This document shows, one piece after another, positions 35,591-46,800 of a stretch of 64,000 bases of DNA. Made by a program: the position numbers and the translations under genes. The stretch is from Telmatactis stephensoni (taxonomy: Eukaryota; Cnidaria; Anthozoa; Actiniaria; Isophelliidae): contig JALIZF010001563.1 of assembly GCA_029948255.1 (NCBI GenBank), positions 186,001 through 250,000 on the forward strand, in the 5' to 3' direction. Numbering within the stretch: the first letter of the stretch is position 1; each line of letters starts with the position of its first letter. The notes beneath the pieces are model-generated. The model worked only from the letters and a program-made list of their open reading frames with translations, was not told the origin of the DNA and did no database searches.

Positions 35591-36989
35591 TGTGGTCAGT
35601 GAAGGGAAATTAAGTGAGAAAGGTTTACTTCCTTTGATGTACTTATTTAATGCTGTGAATTCGCTCTTTACCTGTTGTTTGGTCTGTCTCAGTGAAGTAC
35701 TTAAAGTAAGCGTCTTCAACAAAACTTCGTCATCATTTCCTGAAATAACTTTTAATACTTGGTAATACTGACATCTAGCACTTGAAATGTGACGATGACA
35801 AGGGACTTTTTGCTTGGGAATGTGTAGCTTTACTCGTAGTCATGTAATCTACGATAAAGCCTTCCTGATTATCCTGACTTGTGCGCATTTCCCCCCTCAG
35901 AACTCTATACAAATCCGAAGCTTGAATGAAAGCAAATTCAGAATGCCTTGAGTTAACTGTTCGTGACTACAATATTCCTAAAATTATCGCTACTGATTAA
36001 CACCGTTTGCTCAGCATTTGAGCCATAAACCGCAGTAAACTATTTTTTTATTGTGTTTAACAAATTCTGAAAGCACATATTTCTTGAAGGAAATGATATC
36101 AATTTTAACTTATATTTCCTACGTTCGAAAGTATGTATCTGTCACCGATAACACTAATGTAAGAGGATTTTCATTAACGATATTGACGATATTTTTGGTG
36201 ATTTAATGTCAGATTGCGTGAAACCTCGACCGCATTTATAACGGAATAATAACAATTAATGCTTTATTAATAGAATTACGAACCCCTTGCAGTGACTGAT
36301 AGTCTGGAGAAGTGAAGACTCTTTCGTGTATGTAAAGACCTGGCGGAAAAACGTTTATGGCCTCTCATAATATGACCACAATGGATTAAAGCTCGATATT
36401 TTGTATACAAGCCCTTTTAGGCCCAAGGAACAAAATTTCAAATGCTACCAAATTTGTCTTATCGCGTACTTTGGGAGAGGATTTTGATCAGCAGAATAAT
36501 CCATCGTTTTCGTAAATGTTTCTGAGAAGCTTTACTGCAATGAGACATAGTTTTGTAAAACGTTTCAGTTGATTAACGGTACCACTAATGTAGTACTTAC
36601 AGTCTTTGACTTTAATTGTCAGTTTATAAAAAAAGGATGAAAACAACAGTTGTAATTTTCCACTATGCCGTTTGCTAAAAGTGACTTTTTACAGAGTTTA
36701 AACCACTTCAGACCACATATTTTGATTCATGAATAATTGTGGAATTCCGTCTTAATCATTTTATTTAAAATTTTATTTATTTTTATTTTTAGCTGTCATA
36801 ATGTGGAATACATGTAGGGGTACACTTATCATGCAGAGTAATGCTGTATTAATTATTATAAAATAACTATGATATAACGCGCGCTCTGATTGGCCAAAGG
36901 ACGCGTGAGAACACACAGCACGCGCGCGCACATTTTCAAACTTTCTCCAACGAAAAAAGGAAAATAAAACTTCAATTCTATTTTATAAA
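35591..36989. other. Upstream region of the FFAT-containing gene, no other gene
   Basis: Presumed promoter and 5' UTR near 35591-35800. AACGCGCGCTCTGATTGGCC at about 36878 marks a repeat style also seen (inverse) near 61600. Confidence 0.4.
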
Positions 36990-37151
36990 AGAAATAGAAA
37001 ACTCGGTAGCAGTGCTATGTTGAGTTATAGAAGCACTTGGGAATTGTAAGACGCCTACGCCTCGTGCTTCTCCTAACACTTCTCTCGTCTTCTTACAATT
37101 CCCGCGTGCTTCTATAACTCAACATAGCACGCTGCCTCGTTTTCTATTTCT
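36990..37151. mobile_element. Hairpin MITE
   Basis: Arms begin AGAAATAGAAAACTCG and contain GCTATGTTGAGTTATAGAAG and its complement around a short loop. Related in style to the hairpin at 61266-61451. Confidence 0.75.
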
Positions 37152-37909
37152 ACAACATCATTAAATCGGAGAGTTTGTGATTGTAAAACATATTAGTTCA
37201 TCAGTTGCAGAATGTATTTCAAGATGCATCTTTGACAAATCGATTCTATTTTTCTGAGCTTCTGTAGATACTCTAAAAAATGCACGGAAGCATGACTTAA
37301 AAATGTGATCAGAACGAAAGACAAAAAAGTGTGCGTGTCAATAATATATATCATATATATATAATATACAGTGTGTGTGTTGTGTAATATATATATGTAC
37401 ACATTGTGAGTTATTTTGTCAATTGCGGAGTGCATTTCAAGATTTAAATATACTTATGAGGCCAAAATGTGAAGAGAACAAAAAAAAAAAAAACGACTGG
37501 AGACAAAGGTGCGTGGTGTGACTGTCGTTTTGATGTCTTTTTGTAACTATTAGACTGCAAATTCATGACATAAACTAATTATAGAAATAAGTAGATATGG
37601 ACATTAAGATTATATTATAAAATACGTGATAAATTTAAGACACGTTTAAGTTCATATAGGTTCGTGCTTGTTTTGCATTTCTAATTTTCAATGGTAAGTC
37701 GTTCCATTCATCTATAGGACCACTAATGAATCTCTTCTGTCCCCAAGAATTATTTGAGAATGGCTTGACGATGTTGTCTTGGTTACAAACGTACGAGTGT
37801 AGCTGACTATATTTGGTTTGCTAGAAATACTATTAATCCAAGGAAAATTATGACAGCGTTGACAAATTGTAATACACTTATTACAGATGTTTTGAGCATT
37901 TAACCTTTT
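37152..37909. other. Intergenic, simple repeats only
   Basis: Holds AT/GT dinucleotide runs (about 37345-37400) and an A-run near 37479-37493. No gene. Confidence 0.5.
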
Positions 37910-38170
37910 AATTGCCCTATCGCATAATGACGTCACACCAAAACATTTTATTGTTCTGACGCTAAGGATTATGGTCGCCAGAGGGGATCAGAGTGATTGC
38001 ATATCAAATAAAATGCAGATGAGCAATCACTGATACATGATATATATCAAAACTCAATACATTGAAGTTCTACTTCGAAAAGGAATATTAATAGGTCCCA
38101 ATTTCCACTGTTTCTGAGCATCTATCCCCAATGTAAACATACTGTGACGTCATTATGCGATAGGGCAATT
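37910..38170. mobile_element. MITE with perfect 27-bp inverted ends
   Basis: Ends 37910-37936 and 38144-38170 are perfect inverse copies (starting AATTGCCCTATCGCATAATG) and each includes the palindrome TGACGTCA or close to it. It is 261 bp and ends 103 bp downstream of the 699-aa gene stop. Confidence 0.85.
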
Positions 38171-38268
38171 AGCTACTTGCCCTATTTCCCTTTTTGTTCA
38201 GTAAAACAAGAATCAATAGTTACTTTGGAAGAGGTTGGATCTCCATAATTGAGTCCAGGATTCTTCAA

Positions 38269-38274
38269 TTTATT
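38269..38274 (-). terminator. Possible polyadenylation signal overlapping a stop codon
   Basis: On the - strand the stop TAA runs directly into AATAAA. If used, the 3' UTR would be only some 15-30 nt long. Confidence 0.35.
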
Positions 38275-40373
38275 TAAGAATCAATAGATGCTTCTAAAAT
38301 TTCCAGCGATTTGGAAGAGCTCGCAGCTATATTCGATAAATGGTCAGTGTTTTCATAATTACTATAGTTAGAACTTAGATACTCTGTTGATAAATACATA
38401 GCTTGCTTCTCAAGATCAATGAGATCTCGTGTCGATGCACTTGGAATACTACCATCAAAACTGATCAGACTGTGGAAATCTTCTATTTGTGTGTTGCTTT
38501 CAGAGGTAGCAATGTCATCATTAGATTTGGTAAGACCGGAGCTAGATTCAGAATCGTCATCCATGTTTATAGATACAAAGTGTATATCTGTGGGGATTAT
38601 ATCGATGCGTCCTGTTTCATCCAGGGTGCAGGATTTTGTAGAGTTTTTGATCGGTTCCATGTGGTTTTTCATTGACCCCAATTCATTTATAAGATGTACA
38701 CTCACGTTTGTTTCGCAATCAACGCACACTGCATGCAACGGTTCTAATAGATTCATGTGGTTTTCCACTATACTGCCATCCGCGATGCTAACTCGTGCAA
38801 CTTGGGAAACACCCGCGACTTTCTCATCTAAAATTTCTAGGTGGTGATACAACCCTTCAGAAACGGGTTTGTCTGTTGGACTTTTCTCAGAGGATGGAAG
38901 ACCCTTACAATCGAAGCACTCCGATTCAGGTGTAGTGTGTTGAGGAGGACCTTTACAACGTTGACAGCCCATCTTTCTTCTTAACCATTGGAAAGGCCAG
39001 GCAAGACCATCGACTATCGTTCTGAACATCCCTTTATGTCTGGTGTCCCCAGTACTTTCTAAATTGCACGAAATTAGTTTCTCGCCGTCTTTGTCATTTT
39101 CAACATCTTTTTGTGATTGTTTATCAATTTTTTCAGGATTGGAAGGTTTGGCTTTACGTCGGCATATGACTCTCATGATTAGACGTCCAAGTCTCATTAA
39201 AATCTCTAGGAGACTCTTTGGCTTCTTGCGTGCCTTTCTTAGCCCTTTCTTTCTCTTCGTATTGAGCTTTTTTGTTGTCGACTTCATACTGCTTGCTATT
39301 CGCTTCCCATCAGGACCGATTCCTTCCATTACAGGACCGATTCCTTCCATTATTTCTCCATCTACATTGTCGAGTCCTTGTTTTGCTAAATCTGTCGCAC
39401 CTGACACAAAATCTTTGTTGTTTGCAAATTGTACTGTCTTCACGCCCATTTTCATGACTCCTTTGCTTCCTTCCTTCAAATGACCATCGATGAACGCAGT
39501 CTTTCTGTACATTCCAGTGCCCAGGTTTTCTGCACTTGTTTCTTTTGCCTCTTCGATAATTTTCTGTTCCAGCGAGTTCTTAATAGCTAATCCTTCCTTT
39601 ATTGCATGACCAGATAGGAAATCTACTTCACGATAGACACCGTGTCCAACCTTTTTAGCATTAGTAGAGACAATGATTTCTTGAGGGACTCTGTTTGCTA
39701 TTACAGACGTTTTCGCTGAATCGTTTAATTTAGTGGTGAGTTCTACTGTGTAGCCCTCATGAAGAGCATCGCCTTTCGTAACACATGTTTTACCATGATT
39801 TCTTGGAGTTTCAGCTATGGGGAACTTTAACGTAGGCATGTCTTCTTGGCGTTCTTCGTTCTCATTTTCTCTACTTGAAACTGTTTTTGCATAATGCACA
39901 AAGCATCCAACGCCCCTACGAAAGTTGCTTTCTTCAGCTTCCTCATCATGATCTTCATGATGGAGAACTTCCTCGTCTGCTGTGCAACTGGTCTCGTTGG
40001 CTTCGTCATTTCCTACCACCTCCATCACACCATCTAACATTTCTAGGGCATCTCCAATATCCACATCATCCATTTGTGATGCTTGCTTAGCTGAGACCGC
40101 CTTTTGTCGCTTGGTTTTTCTCTTCTTAGATCCAAATAGGAAGAGTGTTATTGAAAACACAAAAGAAAACGTGGGGAAAAAAGTCATTTTCCATCCACCA
40201 AATCCCATCACTGATAAGACGTCTTTTATAAGAACCATCAAGGACTGTTGGACGCTCAGAAAGGTGACAATTTCAAATAAAAACTTGTCGATGTAATCTG
40301 AGAAGTCACCAACAATCTGAAACAATTCTTCAGTCACCGTCAGATCATGTTCATCATCCGTGTGATCCTCCAT
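38274..40373 (-). CDS. Paralog of the GVYR-repeat membrane protein
   Basis: Intronless, 699 aa from the ATG at 40373. Similarity to the 1425-aa neighbour starts a few residues in (LTVTEELFQIVGDF), continues through the hydrophobic region (about 25-75) and ends in the shared FLFGSKKRK. It has a single block with GHGVYREVDFLSG (about 240) and GTGMYRKTAFIDG (about 285), and a cationic helix MRLGRLIMRVICRRK. It lacks the EFFDAGE motif and the long Arg/Ser/Tyr tail. Instead it has two CxxCKG motifs (CQRCKG, CFDCKG) that could bind metal or be acylated, and a short repeat MEGIGP x2. Same strand and 2.7 kb upstream of its relative, so a tandem duplication followed by divergence. Function unknown. 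Confidence 0.85.
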   Translation of the reverse strand: MEDHTDDEHDLTVTEELFQIVGDFSDYIDKFLFEIVTFLSVQQSLMVLIKDVLSVMGFGGWKMTFFPTFSFVFSITLFLFGSKKRKTKRQKAVSAKQASQMDDVDIGDALEMLDGVMEVVGNDEANETSCTADEEVLHHEDHDEEAEESNFRRGVGCFVHYAKTVSSRENENEERQEDMPTLKFPIAETPRNHGKTCVTKGDALHEGYTVELTTKLNDSAKTSVIANRVPQEIIVSTNAKKVGHGVYREVDFLSGHAIKEGLAIKNSLEQKIIEEAKETSAENLGTGMYRKTAFIDGHLKEGSKGVMKMGVKTVQFANNKDFVSGATDLAKQGLDNVDGEIMEGIGPVMEGIGPDGKRIASSMKSTTKKLNTKRKKGLRKARKKPKSLLEILMRLGRLIMRVICRRKAKPSNPEKIDKQSQKDVENDKDGEKLISCNLESTGDTRHKGMFRTIVDGLAWPFQWLRRKMGCQRCKGPPQHTTPESECFDCKGLPSSEKSPTDKPVSEGLYHHLEILDEKVAGVSQVARVSIADGSIVENHMNLLEPLHAVCVDCETNVSVHLINELGSMKNHMEPIKNSTKSCTLDETGRIDIIPTDIHFVSINMDDDSESSSGLTKSNDDIATSESNTQIEDFHSLISFDGSIPSASTRDLIDLEKQAMYLSTEYLSSNYSNYENTDHLSNIAASSSKSLEILEASIDS

Positions 40374-41012
40374 TTTAGACAAGTTCGACGCAGAGTCAGT
40401 GTAAATGAAAATGAGATTCCAACACCGCGTTTTCACTACTTGACAATGTTCTTCAGGTGGATCCTCGTCATATTTGCATCAAATTCTTTCGTGAATTCAC
40501 TTCTAAACGGAATAAGACGTCAAAACGAACCACCAGTAAATGATGAACAAATGAATTTGATTGTCTATCCTTTGACAACTATATTGTGAATTAAAACTCT
40601 AAACCTTTTAAGTGAAGATGGAAATGGTCCAACTGGTTGCAAAGTGGAAATGGGTTTCCTTGATCAAAAGCTTGGATCATCGCCCATCCTCCAAATAATG
40701 ACCCACTTATAGCTTTCAGAAAACTAAGAATACAAAACGTCAGTTTTGCAAATGCTCAGTCGTGACTAAAAATCCAGATAAACGTTGGCACCACTTTATA
40801 TGACCCTCTCCACAACTACCACCCCGAGAGGCGATTAAGTGCATGCCTGTGGTATTTAAGGGCCCGTTGAACGAGGGTTTGAATAGAGAGTAATTAATAG
40901 ATCGATGGCGAGGGCGGGAAATGATGACCGTTTTAGGACCTTTTAGAGAGGTAGCCGTTTATAGCGGAGGTTAATAGTGATGAAATAGCCATTTTGAGTA
41001 AACTTCGACTAA
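40374..41012. other. Upstream region of the 699-aa gene, no other gene
   Basis: Presumed promoter and 5' UTR; no repeat or coding block recognised. Confidence 0.4.
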
Positions 41013-41351
41013 GAGGGTCTGGATGGGGGTACAAATGTCAGTTGTCAGTTCAATTTTGGTCTTTTTGTCAGTTGTCAGTTAAGTGGAAATTAATGATTGA
41101 CAAAGGCTTTTATTTATTTCTCATGGGCTTTTTTCTTTGTAAACCACTAGTTTTACGATCAAACATCCACATGACAACTGTCCCTGGGGAGATTTGTTAA
41201 GGAGGAAAACGACTATTTCCTTTAGATTTTGATTGAATTGTCATTTAAAAACAGGTTACACAAATATCAGTTGTCAGTTAAATTCTAAGGCATTTTGTCA
41301 GTTGTCAGTTAGATTTTGGGCCATTTGTCAGTTAACCCCATCCATCCTCTC
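41013..41351. mobile_element. Element with TGTCAGTTGTCAGTT repeats
   Basis: Four copies of TGTCAGTTGTCAGTT or a half unit. The ends are weakly inverse (GAGGGTCTGGATGGGGGT / AACCCCATCCATCCTCTC). Probably a non-autonomous element. Confidence 0.5.
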
Positions 41352-41603
41352 AGCTAAAGTTAGCGCGGGTCCATAAGCATCTGCTGTTTGTTCACCCAAC
41401 ATGGCTACCATCTCTTTGAGATGGTGAAACTTAACAATTTTCACTTTTGCTATTAATGAAATCTGACTTTAGGCCAGGCTAATATATTTTCCATTTGAAA
41501 GTATTTTTATATTTTCATGCCTTCTTTCACTCTTTGAAAAAACTTATTCGTCTTTATTCAGTGCTGCATTGATCGAGCTCGTTTGCTGGTCTGATAACAA
41601 TCA

Positions 41604-41900
41604 TTATTATATGGCTAGATAATTTCCTGAATTCTGATTGGCTAACGCATGGTCTGTATTTTGCCATATCAGGACCGCTGTCCCGGATGAAAAGAAAAGT
41701 TTGCGTTTGGCAATTGTTTTACGGGACTTCTCAAAGCCATATAATAAACAATTTATTAACCGAGCTTGCTCGGTCTGTACGGGAAAATATCAGACCTCGG
41801 TCTTTTTGTACAGACCTCGCTGCGCTCGGTCCGTACTGTCAAGACCTCGGTCTGATATTTTCCCATACAGACCTCGCGCTCGGTTAATAACCCTTTAATA
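41604..41900 (+). mobile_element. Dispersed MITE-like repeat, copy 2
   Basis: Matches 1696-1884 from TTATTATATGGCT onward, with an additional palindromic block (GACCTCGGTCTGATATTTTC and inverse) of about 100 bp before the shared right end GGTTAATAACCCTTTAATAT. Confidence 0.7.
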
Positions 41901-42592
41901 TATACGTCCCCTATATATACGCCCTTTTGCTCTCGAATAATTAGATTAGTTGCCTAGGGGTCGGTTGTTCTATAGGCGATTATCGCTAGATCAGAATTTA
42001 AAGAAAACATTAACGACAACAACAACAACTTAGTCAACTCGTCAACTTAGTAGGTAAAACACTATCGCCTTTGAACATGCGTCATGATTTTGGCTTAGTA
42101 TTTAGTAACTGTTTTACTGCATGTGTATCAAATGCTATTACTCTAATTTCTTGTTCTATGGCGAGCGCCGAAGGAATGTTTACCTTACCAACTCGATATT
42201 CATTACTTCGACTATGTGAAACTGAATAATGGAACTACAAGCATTGGAACTGAAAGGATTGTCCTTAACTGTCACAGGTTCCGAGTCTTGTCTGTTTTTT
42301 GTTTGTTTGTTTGTTTTGACTACCTGTGAGGGCGAACGCTGGCACAAAGCTCTCACAAAATGACACTGACATTTTCACGGTCGGTTTCAGTGTCAATCCT
42401 CAACACTTCACTGTACAACAGGTGTTATTCTGGAGACAGCGACGTAGTAGTTAGCTTCACAGATTGCATGATTGAACATTGAAATTGTCGGGAAAAAAGG
42501 AATACGTCATGAAATTGTCGAACTGAAAAAAGGAACACCAACGTACAAGATAAAATTTGGAAATAACTTTTCATAAAGATAGAATACCCGAT
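41901..42592. other. No recognisable gene
   Basis: A short TTTG run near 42300 and otherwise unremarkable sequence. Confidence 0.45.
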
Positions 42593-42797
42593 ACAGTGAT
42601 TTCAATAAACATGGGCAATACTAATTAGGCCTTTGCTTGTATGGACTTCGAGTCTTTTCATTGCCCTGTTGAAGCTATTTAAAAAATAGCTGTGTTTACT
42701 AGTTGCGAAGGAACAAAAGGAGACAAAACATTTAGCATCTAACAATTTTTATTTGCTTAATTAATAGTGCCCAGGTTCAGTTTATTGAAATTGAAGT
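42593..42797. mobile_element. MITE, TTCAATAAACCTGGGC subfamily, longer copy
   Basis: Inverse orientation of 12822-12971, sharing the core GGAACAAAAGGAGACAAAAC and CTAACAATTTTTATTTGCTT, with about 55 extra bases near the left end. Confidence 0.7.
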
Positions 42798-42988
42798 GTT
42801 CAATTCTGAATTGCTGGATATAGGCTTCCGCGATCACGTGAAAACGGCCATATATGTTGATGCCAGCAACAAACGAATCTGTTTCCCTGAGGATTTGGAT
42901 TCTTTATAATGTAAATGACTTCATTGTTCCTGAATGAACTGTGTCTGTCTAAAAATCAGGCTAACCATCAACCAGAACACAGCCATCT

Positions 42989-43118
42989 AAGGCCCCGTTC
43001 ACATGAAGAAGGTGCCCGTATGTAGTAGGGATAACTCTTTTGTTTTTTCTTTTCCCTGGGGGACACAAAACAAGTTATCCCTACTACATAGGGGCACCCT
43101 CTCATGTGAAAGGGCCCT
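42989..43118. mobile_element. Hairpin MITE
   Basis: Arms GTTCACATGAAGAAGGTGCC and near complement, then GTAGTAGGGATAAC and its exact complement, around a T-rich loop. About 130 bp with TTA/TAA at the ends. Confidence 0.75.
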
Positions 43119-43645
43119 AAGCCATGTAGATTTGCTTACGCAAACGTTGAGGCAGCGGAATAGAAAAGAAGTGATCGGATTGTCTAGGGGCAGCTTGTAG
43201 TATGATACCATTATAATAACTGATATCGTAATTACACTCCAGTGAATCTGAACAAAGGTTTCAATTTGAGGCCATATGGCCAAAGGACAAGAAATATACA
43301 GAAACTTGCAAAAGAGCCTCGACCTAAAACGTGATCAAATCAGTGAAGTGCAATTACCAATATCAGCTATTCTTGCCTCCCATCAGCAAGTGAAAGAAAA
43401 TTTCAGACTAGGCTACACTGTCGAGTGGGAAATATCCTTTTATAAACACACAACACAAAATGATGAACATGAGAAATAGATTAGAACACAGCACTTCCAA
43501 AAAAGGAAATTTATTCACAAATATAGTTTTTTTCTTCTAAATTTATTTGTGTCCAAGATAATTTTGATACTTAATTTCTTCTGTTTTCAAATCTGTAATT
43601 TCAGGTATTGAGAAGATACAGCTTCAGTCTGTCACTGAACTGTAA
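43119..43645. other. 3' flank of TECPR1
   Basis: AATAAA signals on the - strand at 43510-43515 and 43542-43547 could end the TECPR1 transcript. No other gene is supported. Confidence 0.4.
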
Positions 43646-43899
43646 TCAAACCGACACTTCTTGGGCCTCCTCGTCATCATCGTCAAGGCATTCTGTTCCA
43701 TAATGGTTTTCCTTGTATGCTGTGTAAATATCCACATCACTAAGATCTATATTAGACTGCAGACTCATTGGACCAAAAACATGCGTCTCCTCTAACCCTA
43801 CAACTTCTTGTCGTCTGCGCATGCTCGGACTAGAGTAGTCGTGTGTCATCTTTGTAACGTCATGACTTGTTGCCAACGTTTCTACCAGACGGGAGGACT

Positions 43900-46800
43900 C
43901 TAATACAGTAGCCTCTTGAACAACGTCGACCCCTTTCTCCACTTCTTCGGTTTTTGTAACAATGCTATCGTCGTTTTCGATTTTTTTGGGGTAGAATGAT
44001 CGGCACGTGCACATATTGTCCACCAGTTATCCTGTGTAATTTAAACTCATCAGTGAACGTGCGACAGCGTGACGTGACACATGACGCTACATCAATCAGC
44101 ACGTGCGCACATTGTTAACAACTGATCAATGGAGGGTGTCACGTAGCGTGACACATCATTTTGATGAGACAGGGTGTTACGTATCAGCACGTGCGCACAT
44201 TGTTAACAATTGATCAATGGAGGGTATCACGTAGCGTGACACGTCATTTTGATGTGACAGGGTGTTTACGTATAATAATCAGCACGTGATTATTCGATCC
44301 TGTGCCATACAAACTGACCAATGAAAGGTATGACAGTATGATGTGGCGTGACAAGAGACGAGATATTACGTGACATTGATGTTTGTGGGCAAGTGCACTT
44401 TACTTACACACAGCGCGGTCTTCCACTGCGAAGCAGCAGTGTCATCAGTTCTTTCACCAGATTTCGTCTTGATAGCTCCTTCGTAACATATGTAGAGCTT
44501 CGGAACAAAACAGAAATAATGGTAAAAATCCCAGGAAGCAGATGTATTAAATCTGACATATTCACCAGATTTCTTCCGACTCAATAGATGTATACGTGTC
44601 CGAGTCAATGGATGTATACGTATACGTAATAATCAACGGATATTTACGTAATGGTGATTCCAAACACTAACCTGGTCTTGTGGACCTGCTGATAAATACG
44701 ATACACCTCCCTCGTGTAATTTCCATGCTGTCCCCTCGGGGTAGGTATCCGTGATGTTTATTCTGAACCACAGCACATCTATGTAAAAAAGAGGATACCA
44801 TTTTCATGGGAATATCAAAACATATTCATGGCAATATCAGTAGGCTGATCTCCATATAAGGACACTTGTTCACTTAACTGCCTATCTAGATTAACCCCAG
44901 GTTATTATAGGCAGCTTGTACCTTAAAACCTCTTTTTCTCTTTTTCTGTATGTAAATAGATGTAAAATTGTAAAAAGAATACTTAATAAAACATTGATTG
45001 ATTGATTGTTCATTCCCCCATGTGTATGCTTTCTTAAATATTCATTTTCCTTATCCAAAGTTAGCATATACCTGTTTACAAAAAGGTTGGAACACAGTTA
45101 TCTTGCGTATTGCATTGCAAAACCGAAATGCATTGTACATAGGTGTTCGTATCTGTTAGAATTCACTGTACAGCTAAAGAGATTCCCTACCATTTTTATC
45201 TCTTGCCCAAACGGACGATTTCCCTGCAGAAATCTGTACAAGACATGGTGGTTTTTCTCCAATATGAAACCAACAAGAACCTAAAGGATCAATACCAATG
45301 TTAGAATTACATAACATTGATTATATTGAAAAAAAAAAAAAATACAGAATGGAATATGATAATACAGTCGTGCAGATAAGTCAAACAAACAGACATCTGA
45401 GACATCATACATGGTTAACGAGTCACAACAACAACAAACGTGCAGCTACACAAAGATGGGGAAGCAGCTATTTTTACGTAAAAGCGAATTTTTGATCACA
45501 CACAAACATATTACGTACTCAATAGACTTATGAAATACATTCAGCCAAGGCGGAGGGACAGACAGACACGTAAAGACAGACAGACAGACACAAAGACAAA
45601 CAAGTAGATAGACATAAATTGACGAAGAGGCCTGAAATAATTTAAATGACAGATTTTTACATACCTGTCTTTTTATTTTCAGCAAAGCCTGCCCTGAAAT
45701 ATGTAGTACCATTCTGGGCCACACCCCAGACACGCCCCTCACCACCAATCGATATACTAATAAATGGGACATCTGTGATAATGTGCTGCCATGATTGACC
45801 CTGTAAAATAAACGTAATTAATAGGAATCATGGATACAAGGTACAAATTCATTTCAAAGATCATTTGGGCGTGTCATCCCCGATACATTGGTGGAGAAAT
45901 CTAACATCACTGTAAGCTGCCAACTTTAGTTATCGATAAATAAAAAAGTTCAAACAAAAGCTCTGATTGACCAAGCAGGAGGACAGACTTCGCGCGGAGT
46001 AGAAATCGTTGAAAGCTGTGTACACTTAGCCAACGTGTCTGCCACATATTTTCCTGACAATGATTTCCCTATGACAATACTTGAGAGCAAGCCTTAGTAA
46101 CACCATACACTACCTGAGGGCAAGCCTTAGTAACGCTATACATAAGCCTTAGTAACACCATACACTACTTGAGGGCAAGCCTTAGTAATGCTATACATAA
46201 GCCTTAGTAACGCCATATACTACCTGAGGGCAAGCCTTAGTAACACCATACACTACTTGAGGGCCGGGTAAGCCTTAGTAACACCATACACTACCTGACG
46301 GCAAGCCTTAGTAATGCTATACATAAGCCTTAGTAACGCCATATACTACCTGAGGGCAAGCCTTAGTAACACCATACACTACTTGAGGGCCGGGTAAGCC
46401 TTAGTAACACCATACACTACCTGAGGGCAAGCCTTAGTAATGCTATACATAAGCCTTAGTAACGCCATACACTACCTGAGTGTAAGCCTTAGTAACCATA
46501 TACACTACCTGAGGGCAAGCCTTAGTAATGCTATACATAAGCCTTAGTAACGCCATACACTACTTGAGGGCAAGCCTTAGTAATGCTATACATAAGCCTT
46601 AGTAACGCCATATACTACCTGAGGGCAAGCCTTAGTAACACCATACACTACTTGAGGGCCGGTAAGCCTTAGTAACACCATACACTACCTGACGGCAAGC
46701 CTTAGTAATGCTATACATAAGCCTTAGTAACGCCATATACTACCTGAGGGCAAGCCTTAGTAACACCATACACTACTTGAGGGCCGGGTAAGCCTTAGTA

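Noticed and set aside
35591..35722. Upstream in-frame ATG of the 1425-aa gene
   Set aside because: The extra 44 residues have no counterpart in the paralog; similarity begins just after the inner Met at 35590.
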